From CAVRRZ01 sp963723745 (GTDB lineage: Bacteria > Actinomycetota > Actinomycetes > Mycobacteriales > Geodermatophilaceae): a DNA stretch of 64,000 nucleotides. Position 1 is the stretch's first letter; each line of letters begins with the position of its first letter. Below, in pieces: positions 33,608-42,355 of the stretch. The notes under the pieces were generated by a model. It was given only the letters and a program-made list of their open reading frames with translations. It was not told the origin of the DNA and did no database searches. The translations under genes and the position numbers were made by a program. The DNA lies in the NCBI GenBank assembly GCA_963723745.1, contig CAVRRZ010000004.1:62001-126000 (forward strand), given 5' to 3'.

Positions 33608-35059
33608 TCAGGCCTTGGCCGGGGCGTCCTCGGCGGCGTCGTCGAGGTCCGGGGATCCCGCGGACTCGTCGGACTCGGCGGCCTCAGCGCCCTCGTCGTC
33701 GGAGTTCGTGGCGTCCGTGGCGGCGGGCGCCTGGACCGTCCTGGGGCGCAGCGCCTCGAGGTCGACGACGTTGCCCGACTCGTCGGTGATCGTCGTCTGC
33801 TCGAGCAGCTGGGCCAGTGCCTTCGTCCGGCGCACGTCGGCGACGAACTCGGCGATGTTGCCGCCCTGCTGCAGCTGCTGGGCGTACTGCTCCGGGCTCA
33901 TCCGGCTGCGCTGGGCCTGCGCGATGATCTGCGCGGAGAGGTCGTCGTTGTCGACGGTCACCTCCCGCGCATCGGCGACGGCGTCCATGATGAACTGCGT
34001 CCGGACGGCGTCCTCGACGGTCTTGCGCTGGTCGGCGTCGTAGGCCTCGCGGTTCTCCACGCCCGACATCTGCAGGAACGAGTCCCAGTCCATGCCGGCC
34101 TGGCGCAGCTCGTTCTCGAAGGCGCGGTTGCGCCACTCGATCTCGCGCTCGACCAGGTTCTCGGGGATCGGCACCTCGACGGCCTCGACGAGGTGCTCGA
34201 GCAGCTTGTCGCGCGCCTGCGCGCCCTGCTGCATCGTCTTGGCGCGGCGCAGCCGGGTGCGGACGTCGTCACGCAGCTCGGCGAGGGTGTCGAACTCGCT
34301 GGCGGTCTGGGCGAACTCGTCGTCGAGCTCGGGCAGCTCCTTGGTCTTGACCGAGCGGACCGTGACGGTCACCTCGGCCTCCTCGCCGGCGTTCGGGCCG
34401 GACAGCAGCGCCGTGGTGAACGTGGCGCTCTCGTCGGCGGACAGGCCGCGGACGGCGTCGTCGAGGCCCTCCATGAGGTTGCCCGAGCCGACCTCGTAGG
34501 ACATGCCGCTGGTGCTGCCGTCCTCGAGGACCTCGCCGTTCAGCGTGGCCTCGAGGTCGATGGACGCGTAGTCGCCGTCCTGGGCGGCACGGTCGACGCC
34601 GGTCAGCATCCCGAAGCGCTCGCGCATGACGTCGACCTGCTGGTCGATCTCCTCGTCGGTGACCTCGACGTCGTCGACGGTGACCTCGAGGTCCTCCAGC
34701 GACGGCAGCTCGATCTTCGGCGCGACGTCGACCTCGGCGGTGAAGGCGAGGGTGTCGTTGTCGTCGAGGCGGGTGACCTCGATGTCGGGCTGGCCGAGAA
34801 CGCGCACCTGGTTCTCGCGGACGACCTCGGAGTAGACCTCGGGGACGGCGTGCTGCACGACCTGCTCGAGGATCACCGGCCGACCGACGCGCTGGTCGAG
34901 CACCCGGTTGGGCACCTTGCCGGGGCGGAAGCCGGGCACCCGGACCTGCTTGCCGAGCTCCTTGTAGACCTCGCCGAAGGCGTGGTCCAGGTCGCCCCAC
35001 GGCACCTCGATCGCCATCCGGACCCGCGTCGGGCCGAGTTCCTCGATGGTGCTCTTCAC
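33608..35059 (-). CDS. tig: Trigger factor
   Basis: A 483-residue ribosome-bound chaperone and prolyl isomerase. It has the N-terminal ribosome-docking signature (PGFRPGKVPNRVLDQRVG, which holds the G-F-R-x-G-K motif). The FKBP-type PPIase part (residues about 150-240) and the long helical C-terminal domain follow. The tail is Asp/Glu/Ala-rich. It lies upstream of clpP1-clpP2 and downstream of the tRNA genes, an actinobacterial arrangement. Confidence 0.97.
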   Translation of the reverse strand: MKSTIEELGPTRVRMAIEVPWGDLDHAFGEVYKELGKQVRVPGFRPGKVPNRVLDQRVGRPVILEQVVQHAVPEVYSEVVRENQVRVLGQPDIEVTRLDDNDTLAFTAEVDVAPKIELPSLEDLEVTVDDVEVTDEEIDQQVDVMRERFGMLTGVDRAAQDGDYASIDLEATLNGEVLEDGSTSGMSYEVGSGNLMEGLDDAVRGLSADESATFTTALLSGPNAGEEAEVTVTVRSVKTKELPELDDEFAQTASEFDTLAELRDDVRTRLRRAKTMQQGAQARDKLLEHLVEAVEVPIPENLVEREIEWRNRAFENELRQAGMDWDSFLQMSGVENREAYDADQRKTVEDAVRTQFIMDAVADAREVTVDNDDLSAQIIAQAQRSRMSPEQYAQQLQQGGNIAEFVADVRRTKALAQLLEQTTITDESGNVVDLEALRPRTVQAPAATDATNSDDEGAEAAESDESAGSPDLDDAAEDAPAKA

Positions 35060-35158
35060 AGCGGCAGTGCTCCTCGATACAGACAGCGGGGGGTCAGGCG
35101 CCTCACGGGCATGGAGGACGCCGTTCGACCCACGAGTCTAGAGACGTCGTGGGCATTG

Positions 35159-35232
35159 TCGGGGTGACAGGATTTGAACCTGCGGCCCCCTGCTCCCAAA
35201 GCAGGTGCGCTACCAAGCTGCGCCACACCCCG
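35159..35232 (-). tRNA. tRNA-Pro (anticodon TGG)
   Basis: On the minus strand the sequence folds as a 74-base tRNA. The acceptor arm is CGGGGTG with CACCCCG and discriminator A. The anticodon stem CCTGC/GCAGG holds loop TTTGGGA (anticodon TGG). The T-arm has GTTTGAATC. CCA is not encoded. Confidence 0.95.
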
Positions 35233-35299
35233 CGGCAGCGCGAGTCTAGGCGGGTCCGCCCGAACGTCGGGCGGCCGGTTAGGCTGGGCCCGCACCTCC

Positions 35300-35373
35300 G
35301 CGGGTGTAGCTCAATGGTAGAGCCCCAGCCTTCCAAGCTGGCCATGCCGGTTCGATCCCGGTCACCCGCTCCA
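35300..35373 (+). tRNA. tRNA-Gly (anticodon TCC)
   Basis: Plus strand, 74 bases including encoded CCA. Acceptor GCGGGTG / CACCCGC, D-arm TAGCTCAATGGTAGAG, anticodon loop TTCCAAG (TCC), T-arm GGTTCGATCCC. It lies between tig/tRNA-Pro and the start of the accessory region. tRNA 3' ends are common integration sites, so this gene may be an attachment site. Confidence 0.95.
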
Positions 35374-35626
35374 CGCCCTGACCGGCTCGTATCCCCGTCT
35401 GCGCAGCTCAGCGCGGCCTTAACGCCGCCCACGTGCCTTTGCGGAGCTCACCCCTGTTGACCGCTGACCACCGGTTTTCGCCGGTGCTTAAGGCACGGAT
35501 AAGGCACGACCTCGAGCGGCCCGAGCTACGACGCTTTGTCCTATGGCTCGCTGCACTGCCAGGTGAAACCGGCTCTTACTACTCGAAGTGGCCGTCGGCT
35601 GGGCGCCACGGCTCCGGGGATCGCCA
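35374..35626. other. Non-coding stretch after tRNA-Gly
   Basis: About 250 bases. I see no convincing gene; the short frame here lacks family features. A short inverted repeat (CACCGG / CCGGTG, 35469-35486) is present. It is the likely junction of chromosome and island. Confidence 0.5.
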
Positions 35627-36622
35627 TCATGTGTCGAGGAAGTCCCATTCGCTGCCGAGGACCCAGCGCAGGGTCGAAAGCTTGCCGTTGAGCATCCCGA
35701 GCTCGAAATCCGTGTACGGGCCCAGCTGACCAGGCTCTGTGTACAGCCCCTCAACACGCCGGCGCCCTGGCCCTGCAATCGCGAGTAGGCGCTCCAGCTC
35801 GGCGTCGTCCCCAGCGTCCTCGAGCCGGTACTCGTGCTGGAGGGATCGGTGGTACCAGATGCGGTCGAACAGCTCCCGTTCTGCCTCCGCGATCTCGTCC
35901 AGCCGCCGGGGCTCCTCCTCGAAGTGGGTCTCCGCGAACAGCTCCTCGATCTCGTCGCCGAAGTAGTCCAGGAGGACCTGATTGAGGCCGTCGACTCCCA
36001 GCCCGTAGGTCGACCCCTCCGCTGCGAACAGACTGGCGAGGTCAAGATGCGGCTGCCGCATGTCTCCGCCGGGCAAGGAGAAGTCGTCGCTGTTGCTCGT
36101 GATGAACGCGTACGGCTCCTGGTCCAGGTCGACGCCGCGGAGAGTCGTTTCGTAGAGCTCGATGAGCAAGGCGTCGGCGACACTGTTGCGGGACCGGTGG
36201 AACGGCGCCTGCTTCAACAGGCCGCGCTCGACCACCCCGCGTTTCTCTTCGTCCCCTGGCTCGAGGCCACGGCCGGCTCGGAGCAGGTCGAGCACCTCGT
36301 CGAAGTTGCGGGTCGTCATGGCTCCGATGAGCGGCACATGGCGGGCAAGATCCGTGATGACGTTGAGCGTCTGCTCGTTGTCCGAGCCGCCGTAGTCGTC
36401 GAGGTCTTGCTTGATGAGCCTGAACCGCTGGGCGATGCTCGCCGTCATCGACGTCTCAACCCGATCTCGGTTCCGCTCGAACTCGTCGATGACGAGTCGT
36501 GGGACGAGCAGCTCGACCTGCCCCTGGTGAACGAGTACTCGGAGCGCGACGATCCAGCGCTGCCCGTCGCGGCGCTTGCACAGGTCCAGCCAGGTGGAGG
36601 TGTCAACGAGCAGATGGAGCAC
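35627..36622 (-). CDS. PIN-domain protein (DUF4935-like)
   Basis: A 331-residue protein. The start (VLHLLVDTSTWLDLCKR) with the first PIN aspartate, then LVIDEFERNRDR, SVADALLIELYE and FITSNSDDFS, are the acidic pockets of a PIN RNase; the layout matches DUF4935. After residue 230 comes a C-terminal extension of unknown type (WYHRSLQHEYRLEDAGDDAELERLL). GTG 36620-36622 was chosen because the longer frame runs through unrelated sequence. There is no partner antitoxin gene adjacent. It could be a defence RNase or a stand-alone protein. Confidence 0.7.
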   Translation of the reverse strand: MLHLLVDTSTWLDLCKRRDGQRWIVALRVLVHQGQVELLVPRLVIDEFERNRDRVETSMTASIAQRFRLIKQDLDDYGGSDNEQTLNVITDLARHVPLIGAMTTRNFDEVLDLLRAGRGLEPGDEEKRGVVERGLLKQAPFHRSRNSVADALLIELYETTLRGVDLDQEPYAFITSNSDDFSLPGGDMRQPHLDLASLFAAEGSTYGLGVDGLNQVLLDYFGDEIEELFAETHFEEEPRRLDEIAEAERELFDRIWYHRSLQHEYRLEDAGDDAELERLLAIAGPGRRRVEGLYTEPGQLGPYTDFELGMLNGKLSTLRWVLGSEWDFLDT

Positions 36623-36916
36623 GACCCCACCGTATGGCCTACACGGGAGGCGACATGGCCCAGTTGATAGAGGAGCAGAAGGCTCAGCGAGCGGCCGCCC
36701 GGCGCCGCACTGCCAGGCCGTCATGATCGCGTTCGCGGCGGTTCGCTGCCGTTCCATATGCCACTTGAACTGGAGGTTTGAACGATAACGAAAGCCGACG
36801 TTCGACCACGAACAGCCTCAACTGCAACCAAGACTGCAACCACTTCGGCCGCACGGCCTGCCGGGGCCTGGGGCAGACTAGGAGCTCGGGATGTGTCCTT
36901 GAGAGGGCTGTAGGAA
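36623..36916. other. Non-coding stretch before the IS3 element
   Basis: Holds a possible 23-codon frame (start near 36654) with no family likeness, and two close copies of ACTGCAACCA. Nothing else is recognised. Confidence 0.4.
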
Positions 36917-36942
36917 GGGACTGCCCCGAGTTCGGTTGACTC
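36917..36942 (+). repeat. IS3 left inverted repeat
   Basis: Terminal repeat that pairs with 38168-38193; 24 of 26 positions match by eye. Confidence 0.9.
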
Positions 36943-36956
36943 GTCGGGTGAGGTGG

Positions 36957-37802
36957 TCAGGCCGCGGCTGCGGCGGGGGTGAGTGTCTCGAATTCGATCG
37001 GGGTGAGCCGGCCGAGGCGGCGTTGCCGGCGTCGGCGGTGGTAGGTGCGTTCGATCCAGGTGACGATCGCCAGGCGTAGTTCCTCGCGGGTGTCCCAGCG
37101 CTGCCGGTCGAGCACGTTCTTCTGCAGCAGCGCGAAGAAGGACTCCATCGCGGCGTTGTCACCGCAGGCGCCGACCCGGCCCATCGAGCCGACCAGCCCG
37201 TTGTTCTTGATCGTCCGGACGAAGGCATTCGACCGAAATTGGCTACCACGGTCCGAATGCACCACGGTTCCGACCGGGTCTCTGCGGATGATCGCGTTGC
37301 GCAGTGCGGCAACCGCCAGCGAGGCCTTCATCCGCTCGTCGATGGAGTAGCCGACGATCCGTCCGGAGTAGACGTCCTTGATCGCGCAGAGATAGAGCTT
37401 GCCCTCGGCGGTGCGGTGCTCGGTGATGTCGGTCAGCCAGAGCCGGTTCGGCGCGGGCGCGGTGAACTGGCGGTCCACCAGGTCGTCGTGCACCGGCGGC
37501 CCGGAGGCGCGGTGCAGGCCCGGCTTCTTGGCGAACACCGACCAGATCCGCTGCTGCGAGCACAGCCGCGCGACCCGGTTCTCCCCGGCGGTGAAGCCCT
37601 GCTCGCGCAGCTCGTCGGCGATGAACCGGTAGCCGAAGGCGGGATCGTCGTGGTGGATGTCGTAGGCGGCGTTGATCAGGTGCGCGTCGTCCCAGTCGCG
37701 CTGGCTCACCGGATCGGCGCACCACTTGTAGAACGCCTGCTTGGAGAAGCCCAGCACCCGGCAGGTCACCGCGACGGGGATCTTCGTCGGCGGCGAGTTC
37801 AC
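36957..37802 (-). CDS. IS3-family transposase OrfB
   Basis: A 281-residue integrase-type catalytic subunit. It begins near IPVAVTCRVLGFSKQAFYKW. The DDE residues are in LWLTDITEHRTAEGK (D), VVHSDRGSQFRSNAF (D) and GACGDNAAMESFFALLQ (E), followed by the RRRRQRRLGRLTPIEFE end. The start GTG 37802 is taken. The related segment MMYPLVRELAAD, usual at the OrfB start, is present upstream (37821 down) but one frame away. This suggests either -1 frameshift expression from OrfA or a one-base deletion near 37785. Confidence 0.9.
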   Translation of the reverse strand: MNSPPTKIPVAVTCRVLGFSKQAFYKWCADPVSQRDWDDAHLINAAYDIHHDDPAFGYRFIADELREQGFTAGENRVARLCSQQRIWSVFAKKPGLHRASGPPVHDDLVDRQFTAPAPNRLWLTDITEHRTAEGKLYLCAIKDVYSGRIVGYSIDERMKASLAVAALRNAIIRRDPVGTVVHSDRGSQFRSNAFVRTIKNNGLVGSMGRVGACGDNAAMESFFALLQKNVLDRQRWDTREELRLAIVTWIERTYHRRRRQRRLGRLTPIEFETLTPAAAAA

Positions 37803-37817
37803 GGACCAGCGGGTACA

Positions 37818-38126
37818 TCATTTTGGGAGCACGTCGCGGGCGAAATACGCCGTCGCCCGCCGCAGGATCTCGTTCTCCTGTTCCAGCAGCTTGTTGCGTC
37901 GGCGCAACTCGCGAAGCTCGGCGGCCTCGTCCTTCGATCCGCCGCCGCCACGGTCGCTCGAGGCCGGGGGCGCGAGGCCGTCCTCTCGGTCGGCGATCTT
38001 CAGCCAGCGCTGCAGGCAGGTCTCCGAGATCCCGAAGTCCTTGGCCATCTGGGCGACCGAGGTCTCGCTCTTGCGGGCCACCGCGATCACGTCACGACGG
38101 AACTCCGCCGGGTACGGCTTGGGCAC
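37818..38126 (-). CDS. IS3-family transposase OrfA
   Basis: A 102-residue DNA-binding subunit: MPKPYPAEFRRDVIAVARK, helix-turn-helix SVAQMAKDFGISETCLQRWLK, and a leucine-zipper end ELRELRRRNKLLEQENEILRRATAYFARDVLPK. It ends 15 bases before the OrfB start. The run AAAA near 37820 is a possible slippage site for OrfAB fusion. Confidence 0.92.
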   Translation of the reverse strand: MPKPYPAEFRRDVIAVARKSETSVAQMAKDFGISETCLQRWLKIADREDGLAPPASSDRGGGGSKDEAAELRELRRRNKLLEQENEILRRATAYFARDVLPK

Positions 38127-38167
38127 GATGCTGATCCTTCCAGCGAGGCCGAGGCCTCACAGGCAAG

Positions 38168-38193
38168 GAGTCAACCGAACCGGGGGCAGTCCC
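38168..38193 (-). repeat. IS3 right inverted repeat
   Basis: Terminal repeat matching the left end, followed by the target duplication GAA. Confidence 0.9.
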
Positions 38194-38268
38194 GAACGCC
38201 TCCGCACCTGCTGATTGCGACGCTCTCAGAGCTGATGGCGACACTCCAGGCCGTCTTTGATCTCCGGT

Positions 38269-39288
38269 CTAGACAGGCGTGTCCCCATCCACGTCGGCGC
38301 TCTTAGGGCCGACCACCATCCATTCCCCGCCGTCAGGCTCGCTTTCGCCCGTCCGGCGAAGGCGTCCGTGAGCGCCGAGGAAGTCAATCATCACCTGCAC
38401 GGCGTCGCCGGCTTCCCAGTGGCCTGGCGCCGCCCCGCGGTGGGCGGCGTTATTGCGGAGCTTGTTGAGCCAGCGCAGCCGGTCGACCGGAACCGCCAGC
38501 TGAAGGTTGGAGCGCTCGGCGATCGAGATGTACTCCCCGAGGGCCGCCCGCTCGCTGATCCGTCCTCGCTGGGCCTCCGGTAGTTGGTCTGCCAGGTCAC
38601 GGATGTGTCGGCCGAGGGCGATTTCAAGTGCGGTCGCGGCGTCGATGATCGCGCGCCGGTTGGCGTTGCGTCTCTGCGCGGCTCGTGCGTCACGGCTCAG
38701 CACTTCTTCGAGGGGTGGCTCCCGGCCGTCACGGACGAACCCGAGGATGTCAGCCCACTCCTGTGCGCGGAGTGGACGGACATGAGGTGTCGTGATCCTG
38801 AAGCCAAGAGCACCATCGTTCGGCGGCTCGATGAAGGTGAGTCCAGTGCCGACCGACTCTGCGTCGTAGACGCGATGATTGGGGTCGAGGTCTTGCCCGG
38901 TCACGACCTCGACCCAGGTGCGAACGTCGTCGAACCATCTGTCGACGTGCTCGGCGAGTTGATGCTCGGGGGTGAACCACGGTTTGTGGTCGTAGCTTGG
39001 GCCTTCGACCTCGGTCATGACCACGCGATGAAGCGCCGTGGCCGGCCGAAGCGACTCGGCAATGAACGCGCCGTACTCCTGCGCCCACACGACCTGCTCG
39101 CCCGTCAGTTCAACTCGTGACGCGATTCCCGGAACCTCAGGAGGTCCGCCAACGGGTGGCCGGTCATCGGGCATCACGACGTTGAACCGGAGGTGGCCGT
39201 AGCCGGTGGGGTATGTCGCACTCAGCGCGTCGCACATCACCCAGATGTGCACTGGCAGTTCAAAGATCGCTCTTACGTCCACGCACAT
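38269..39288 (-). CDS. Unknown protein with HEPN-like C-terminal motif
   Basis: A 339-residue protein I do not recognise. The N-terminal part mixes strands and loops (GHLRFNVVMPDDRP, VMTEVEGPSYDHKPWF). From about residue 205 it is helical. Near 277-283 it carries LNKLRNNAAHRG, an R-x4-H motif of the HEPN-like RNase or sensor type. No partner gene lies next to it; the IS3 element is downstream and the Qat operon is divergent. It may be a defence or abortive-infection protein. Start ATG at 39286-39288. Confidence 0.55.
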   Translation of the reverse strand: MCVDVRAIFELPVHIWVMCDALSATYPTGYGHLRFNVVMPDDRPPVGGPPEVPGIASRVELTGEQVVWAQEYGAFIAESLRPATALHRVVMTEVEGPSYDHKPWFTPEHQLAEHVDRWFDDVRTWVEVVTGQDLDPNHRVYDAESVGTGLTFIEPPNDGALGFRITTPHVRPLRAQEWADILGFVRDGREPPLEEVLSRDARAAQRRNANRRAIIDAATALEIALGRHIRDLADQLPEAQRGRISERAALGEYISIAERSNLQLAVPVDRLRWLNKLRNNAAHRGAAPGHWEAGDAVQVMIDFLGAHGRLRRTGESEPDGGEWMVVGPKSADVDGDTPV

Positions 39289-39642
39289 GCCCTCACAAGA
39301 CGCCGTCGGCCAGGACTAGCTAGCACGCGGCCCTGCGCGCAGAGACCGGCACCGCACGTGAAGCTCGGCGCAAGCGTCTCCGAGGTCTTCCGAACGTTGA
39401 TTCGAGGCGGCCAGACTGCCTCCCTTCCCAAGCACTAGGCGGCCCTGTGGAGGCAACAACCGATCACTGAGAGGCCGGCTTCACCGTAGTCAGTGCTGCG
39501 ATGGGTGTTCTACGACAGTCCGAATGTAGGCAGATCCGGTCGATTGATACGACGCCGGCACGCCCGACTTTCGTTCCCGTACCCGGAACCCTTTATCGGA
39601 CGACCTAGGTTAGCGTCCGGGAGCGACGAAGGGGGGGCCGCT
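39289..39642. other. Divergent intergenic region upstream of qatA
   Basis: 354 bases between the HEPN-like gene and qatA. A possible -10 (TAGGTT, 39606-39611) lies shortly before the qatA ribosome-binding site (GAAGGGGGG). I see no gene. Confidence 0.45.
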
Positions 39643-41622
39643 GTGTGGGCGGACAACGAGACCGATTTGGACCTCTTGGGCTTCGACGAACTGGTCGATG
39701 AGCTCGTTGTCGCGCTGACGACGCCGAACCTGCTTCCCCTCACAGTTGGAGTCCTCGGCGACTGGGGCTCAGGCAAGAGCAGCCTGCTCAGGATCACCCG
39801 CCGCGAGCTTGAGGCGGAGACTGACGAGAGCGGCATGTGCCCGTACTTGTGCGTCGACTTCAGCCCGTGGCTCTACGAGGACTACGAGGACGTCAAGACG
39901 GCCTTGATGGGGCAAGTCCTTGAAGCCTGCCGCGCTCGAGCAGCGACCCCCGAGGCGCTGGAGACGGTCGAGCGGCTAGGCCGGTTCTCCAAGTGGCTAG
40001 GCCGGCGGAGCCGGACCGCGGGGAGGTTGGCGCTGACGGCTGCACCTGCTGCCCTGCCTCTCGTGCTCGGCATGCCGGATGTGGATCTGGCGGGGGTGAC
40101 GGAGAGCGCGATCCAAGGAATCGCCGCGGCGACTGCTCCGCTTGCGGCGAACGCGCTCAACGATCAGCCCGAGCCCGTTGCGCAGAACGACGAGATCCGC
40201 GACCTCCCCGCGTTCCGAGATGAGTTCAAGAAGCTGATCGCCTCCTTGGACGGTGTCGACGCGGTGATCGTTTTCGTCGACGACCTGGACCGGTGCCTTC
40301 CAGAGACGGTCGTGGACACGTTCGAGGCCATCCGGCTGTTCCTTAACTCGCCGCATACGGCCTACGTCGTCGCGGCGAGCCGCGAGATTGTCGAGTCGGC
40401 GATCGACTCCCGGTATCCCGAGCTCGCCCGCGAGGATGGCCGCGGCATCGGGCACGACTACTTGGAGAAGATGCTGCAATTCCAGGTGTCCGTCCCGCCG
40501 CTGTCCCCCGGGCAGACCGAGAGCTACATCAACCTGCTCATCACGCAGCTGTACCTGTCCGCGGAGGACTTCGACGCGTTGCGGGAGTCGTTGCGCGAGC
40601 GCCAGCAAGGAGATCCCTTCGCGCCGACGTTCAACGCCGCGACCGCCCGGGAAGCGCTGCAAGATCTGCTCACCGACGACATCGACGCCGATCTGAGCTG
40701 GACCGGCGAGATCAGTGAGGTACTGGGCTTCCTGCGTGGGAACCCACGGCAAGTCAAGCGGTTCCTTAACGAGCTGACGTGGCGACGCCGAGCCGCGGCA
40801 CGACGAGGCGTCGACCTGCGACATGACGTGCTGGCGAAGTTGATGGTCCTGGAGGAGCAGAACGCCGCCGACTTCCAAACCCTCTTCGACTGGCACCGGC
40901 AGGCCGGCGGCCCGTCGCCCGAACTGGCTCTGGCGGAAGCACAGGCACGTTCCGGTGAAGCGGCGGAACCGATGGAAGCCGAGGGCGACAAGCAGGTTGC
41001 ATCCGCGCGGAAAGGACGACGTGCCGGAGCGGACACCGACACCCCTCCCCCTCGGAGCGCACCCGTTGAGGAGGTGGACCCGGCCGCCGACGCGGCAGCG
41101 TCGTGGCTGGCGCGCCCGAAGACCCGCGCGTGGCTCCGGCTGTCGCCCGCACTCGGCGAGATCGACCTACGCGCCTACTTCTCCTACTTCCGCGACCGGC
41201 TGACCGTCGGCAGCGCGACGGCAACGCTTGGGCCCCGTTTGCAGGTCCTGGTGGGCGACCTGCTGTCGGACGCCCAAGCGCAGTCGCGAGCCGCACTCGT
41301 CGCGTGCAAGAAGCTGGCAGACGACGAGCAGGACCTCGTCGTAGCGGCCCTCCTGGATGCGGTCGCTCGACGGCCCGATGGCCCCGGCTTCTACTCCGCC
41401 TGCGAGTTCGCGGCCCGCATGCCGAGGACGGCCCCCGCGATCTGTGAGGCGCTCGCGGCGATCCCGCACCGCGCCCTGCCAGTCCTCAAGATTCCGGGCG
41501 CGGTCAGGCGGCTCGGAGCAGCGCCGGGCAGCGCCGAGCTCGCGGCAGGCTGGGCCGCCAGCAATGTGATTCCGGTCGCGAAGGCTGCCGCAGCAGCGCT
41601 GAAACCCAAGGCCGGCACCTGA
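39643..41622 (+). CDS. qatA: KAP-family P-loop ATPase, Qat defence subunit QatA
   Basis: A 659-residue KAP NTPase. Walker A (GDWGSGKSS) is at residues 39-47. A hydrophobic segment (RLALTAAPAALPLVLGM), typical of the KAP membrane insertion, lies near 128-144. Walker B (AVIVFVDDLDRC) is near 206-217. The GTG at 39643 (VWADNETDLD) was chosen because a strong GGGGGG box lies seven bases upstream; a GTG at 39493 adds 50 residues without family likeness. The order qatA-qatB-qatC-qatD is that of the Qat anti-phage system, in which all four genes were reported to be needed. Confidence 0.9.
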   Translation: MWADNETDLDLLGFDELVDELVVALTTPNLLPLTVGVLGDWGSGKSSLLRITRRELEAETDESGMCPYLCVDFSPWLYEDYEDVKTALMGQVLEACRARAATPEALETVERLGRFSKWLGRRSRTAGRLALTAAPAALPLVLGMPDVDLAGVTESAIQGIAAATAPLAANALNDQPEPVAQNDEIRDLPAFRDEFKKLIASLDGVDAVIVFVDDLDRCLPETVVDTFEAIRLFLNSPHTAYVVAASREIVESAIDSRYPELAREDGRGIGHDYLEKMLQFQVSVPPLSPGQTESYINLLITQLYLSAEDFDALRESLRERQQGDPFAPTFNAATAREALQDLLTDDIDADLSWTGEISEVLGFLRGNPRQVKRFLNELTWRRRAAARRGVDLRHDVLAKLMVLEEQNAADFQTLFDWHRQAGGPSPELALAEAQARSGEAAEPMEAEGDKQVASARKGRRAGADTDTPPPRSAPVEEVDPAADAAASWLARPKTRAWLRLSPALGEIDLRAYFSYFRDRLTVGSATATLGPRLQVLVGDLLSDAQAQSRAALVACKKLADDEQDLVVAALLDAVARRPDGPGFYSACEFAARMPRTAPAICEALAAIPHRALPVLKIPGAVRRLGAAPGSAELAAGWAASNVIPVAKAAAAALKPKAGT

Positions 41623-41623
41623 C

Positions 41624-42355
41624 GTGGGAACTTCGGCGGACCGAGGCGGGGGGTCGGGCGGCGCTTGGACACCGCTCAAACGTGCCGCCACCGACTACGC
41701 GCGAGGAGCTTCAGGAGGCTCTGGCGGCGACCGCGTCACAGCCGAACGGGTGCTGGGCCGGCACGTCGCCGTCCTCGGCGGGGCGGGAGCGGCGGCAGGC
41801 TCGGCGACTTCCGGCACCACCGGGCTGTCCCGACTCGGCAGTCTGCTCGCCGGTGTCGGCAGCGCCGGCCTCGGACCGACACTGGACGCCTTCGGCCTCG
41901 GGCACCTCGTCGGCAAGGACAGGTTCGAGGTCCTCGACGAGCTCATCACCCTCGTCGCCGGCGACGCGGCCGACATCGAATCGCAGGCGGCTCGCGACGC
42001 GGCGTGCGATGTCCTAGACGAACTCTATTCGGACGCAGACACCTGGGAGGAGCTCGAGGAGACCGGCGTCTCCACTGAGCAGCTGCAGCCCCTCCTCACC
42101 CTCTTCGTCGCGAGGTACGTCTACAACCGGCTGCCGGTGCTCGCGGAGCGGCTCGCTCGGCTGATGGACCCGGCCGCCGTCAAGGAAGCCGACCAGCAGA
42201 TCGTCGGGATGATCCACGACCTCGTGTCCCTGCGGATGCCCGACGATCCCCTGACGTTCGACTGGGGCGGTCCGGCCGGTAAGAAGTTCGCCGACGACGC
42301 AGTGCGCGAGGTCTACGAGCTCCTCAGCGAGCTCGGCGGAGAGGACGAGACGTGA
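41624..42355 (+). CDS. qatB: Qat defence subunit QatB
   Basis: A 243-residue protein that begins GTG-encoded M-G-T-S, then a Gly/Ser-rich stretch (DRGGGSGGAWTP). This is the N-terminal form I recall for QatB proteins. The middle is Gly/Ala-rich (LGSLLAGVGSAGLG), and the rest is helical with an acidic end. It sits one base after the qatA stop and overlaps qatC by four bases. The exact role is not known. A glycine just after the start Met is of interest because QueC-like enzymes of a related immune system have been reported to modify an N-terminal glycine. Confidence 0.85.
   Translation: MGTSADRGGGSGGAWTPLKRAATDYARGASGGSGGDRVTAERVLGRHVAVLGGAGAAAGSATSGTTGLSRLGSLLAGVGSAGLGPTLDAFGLGHLVGKDRFEVLDELITLVAGDAADIESQAARDAACDVLDELYSDADTWEELEETGVSTEQLQPLLTLFVARYVYNRLPVLAERLARLMDPAAVKEADQQIVGMIHDLVSLRMPDDPLTFDWGGPAGKKFADDAVREVYELLSELGGEDET

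Larger units (their letters stand above)
36917..38193 (-). mobile_element. IS3-family insertion sequence, complete
   Basis: 1277 bases bounded by 26-base imperfect inverted repeats: left 36917-36942 (GGGACTGCCCCGAGTTCGG then TTGACTC), right 38168-38193 (GAGTCAACCGAACCGGGGGC then AGTCCC). Flanking bases GAA on both sides give a 3-bp target duplication, as IS3 elements make. The minus strand holds orfA (37818-38126) and orfB (36957-37802). Confidence 0.92.

Noticed and set aside
35433..35729. Plus-strand 98-codon frame after tRNA-Gly
   Set aside because: No family features, no good ribosome-binding site, and it runs into the 3' end of the PIN gene on the other strand.
37243..37821. Alternative 192-codon frame in the IS3 element starting MMYPLVRELAAD
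   Set aside because: Only the first dozen residues look like OrfB; the remainder is another-frame translation. Noted as a frame question, not a gene.
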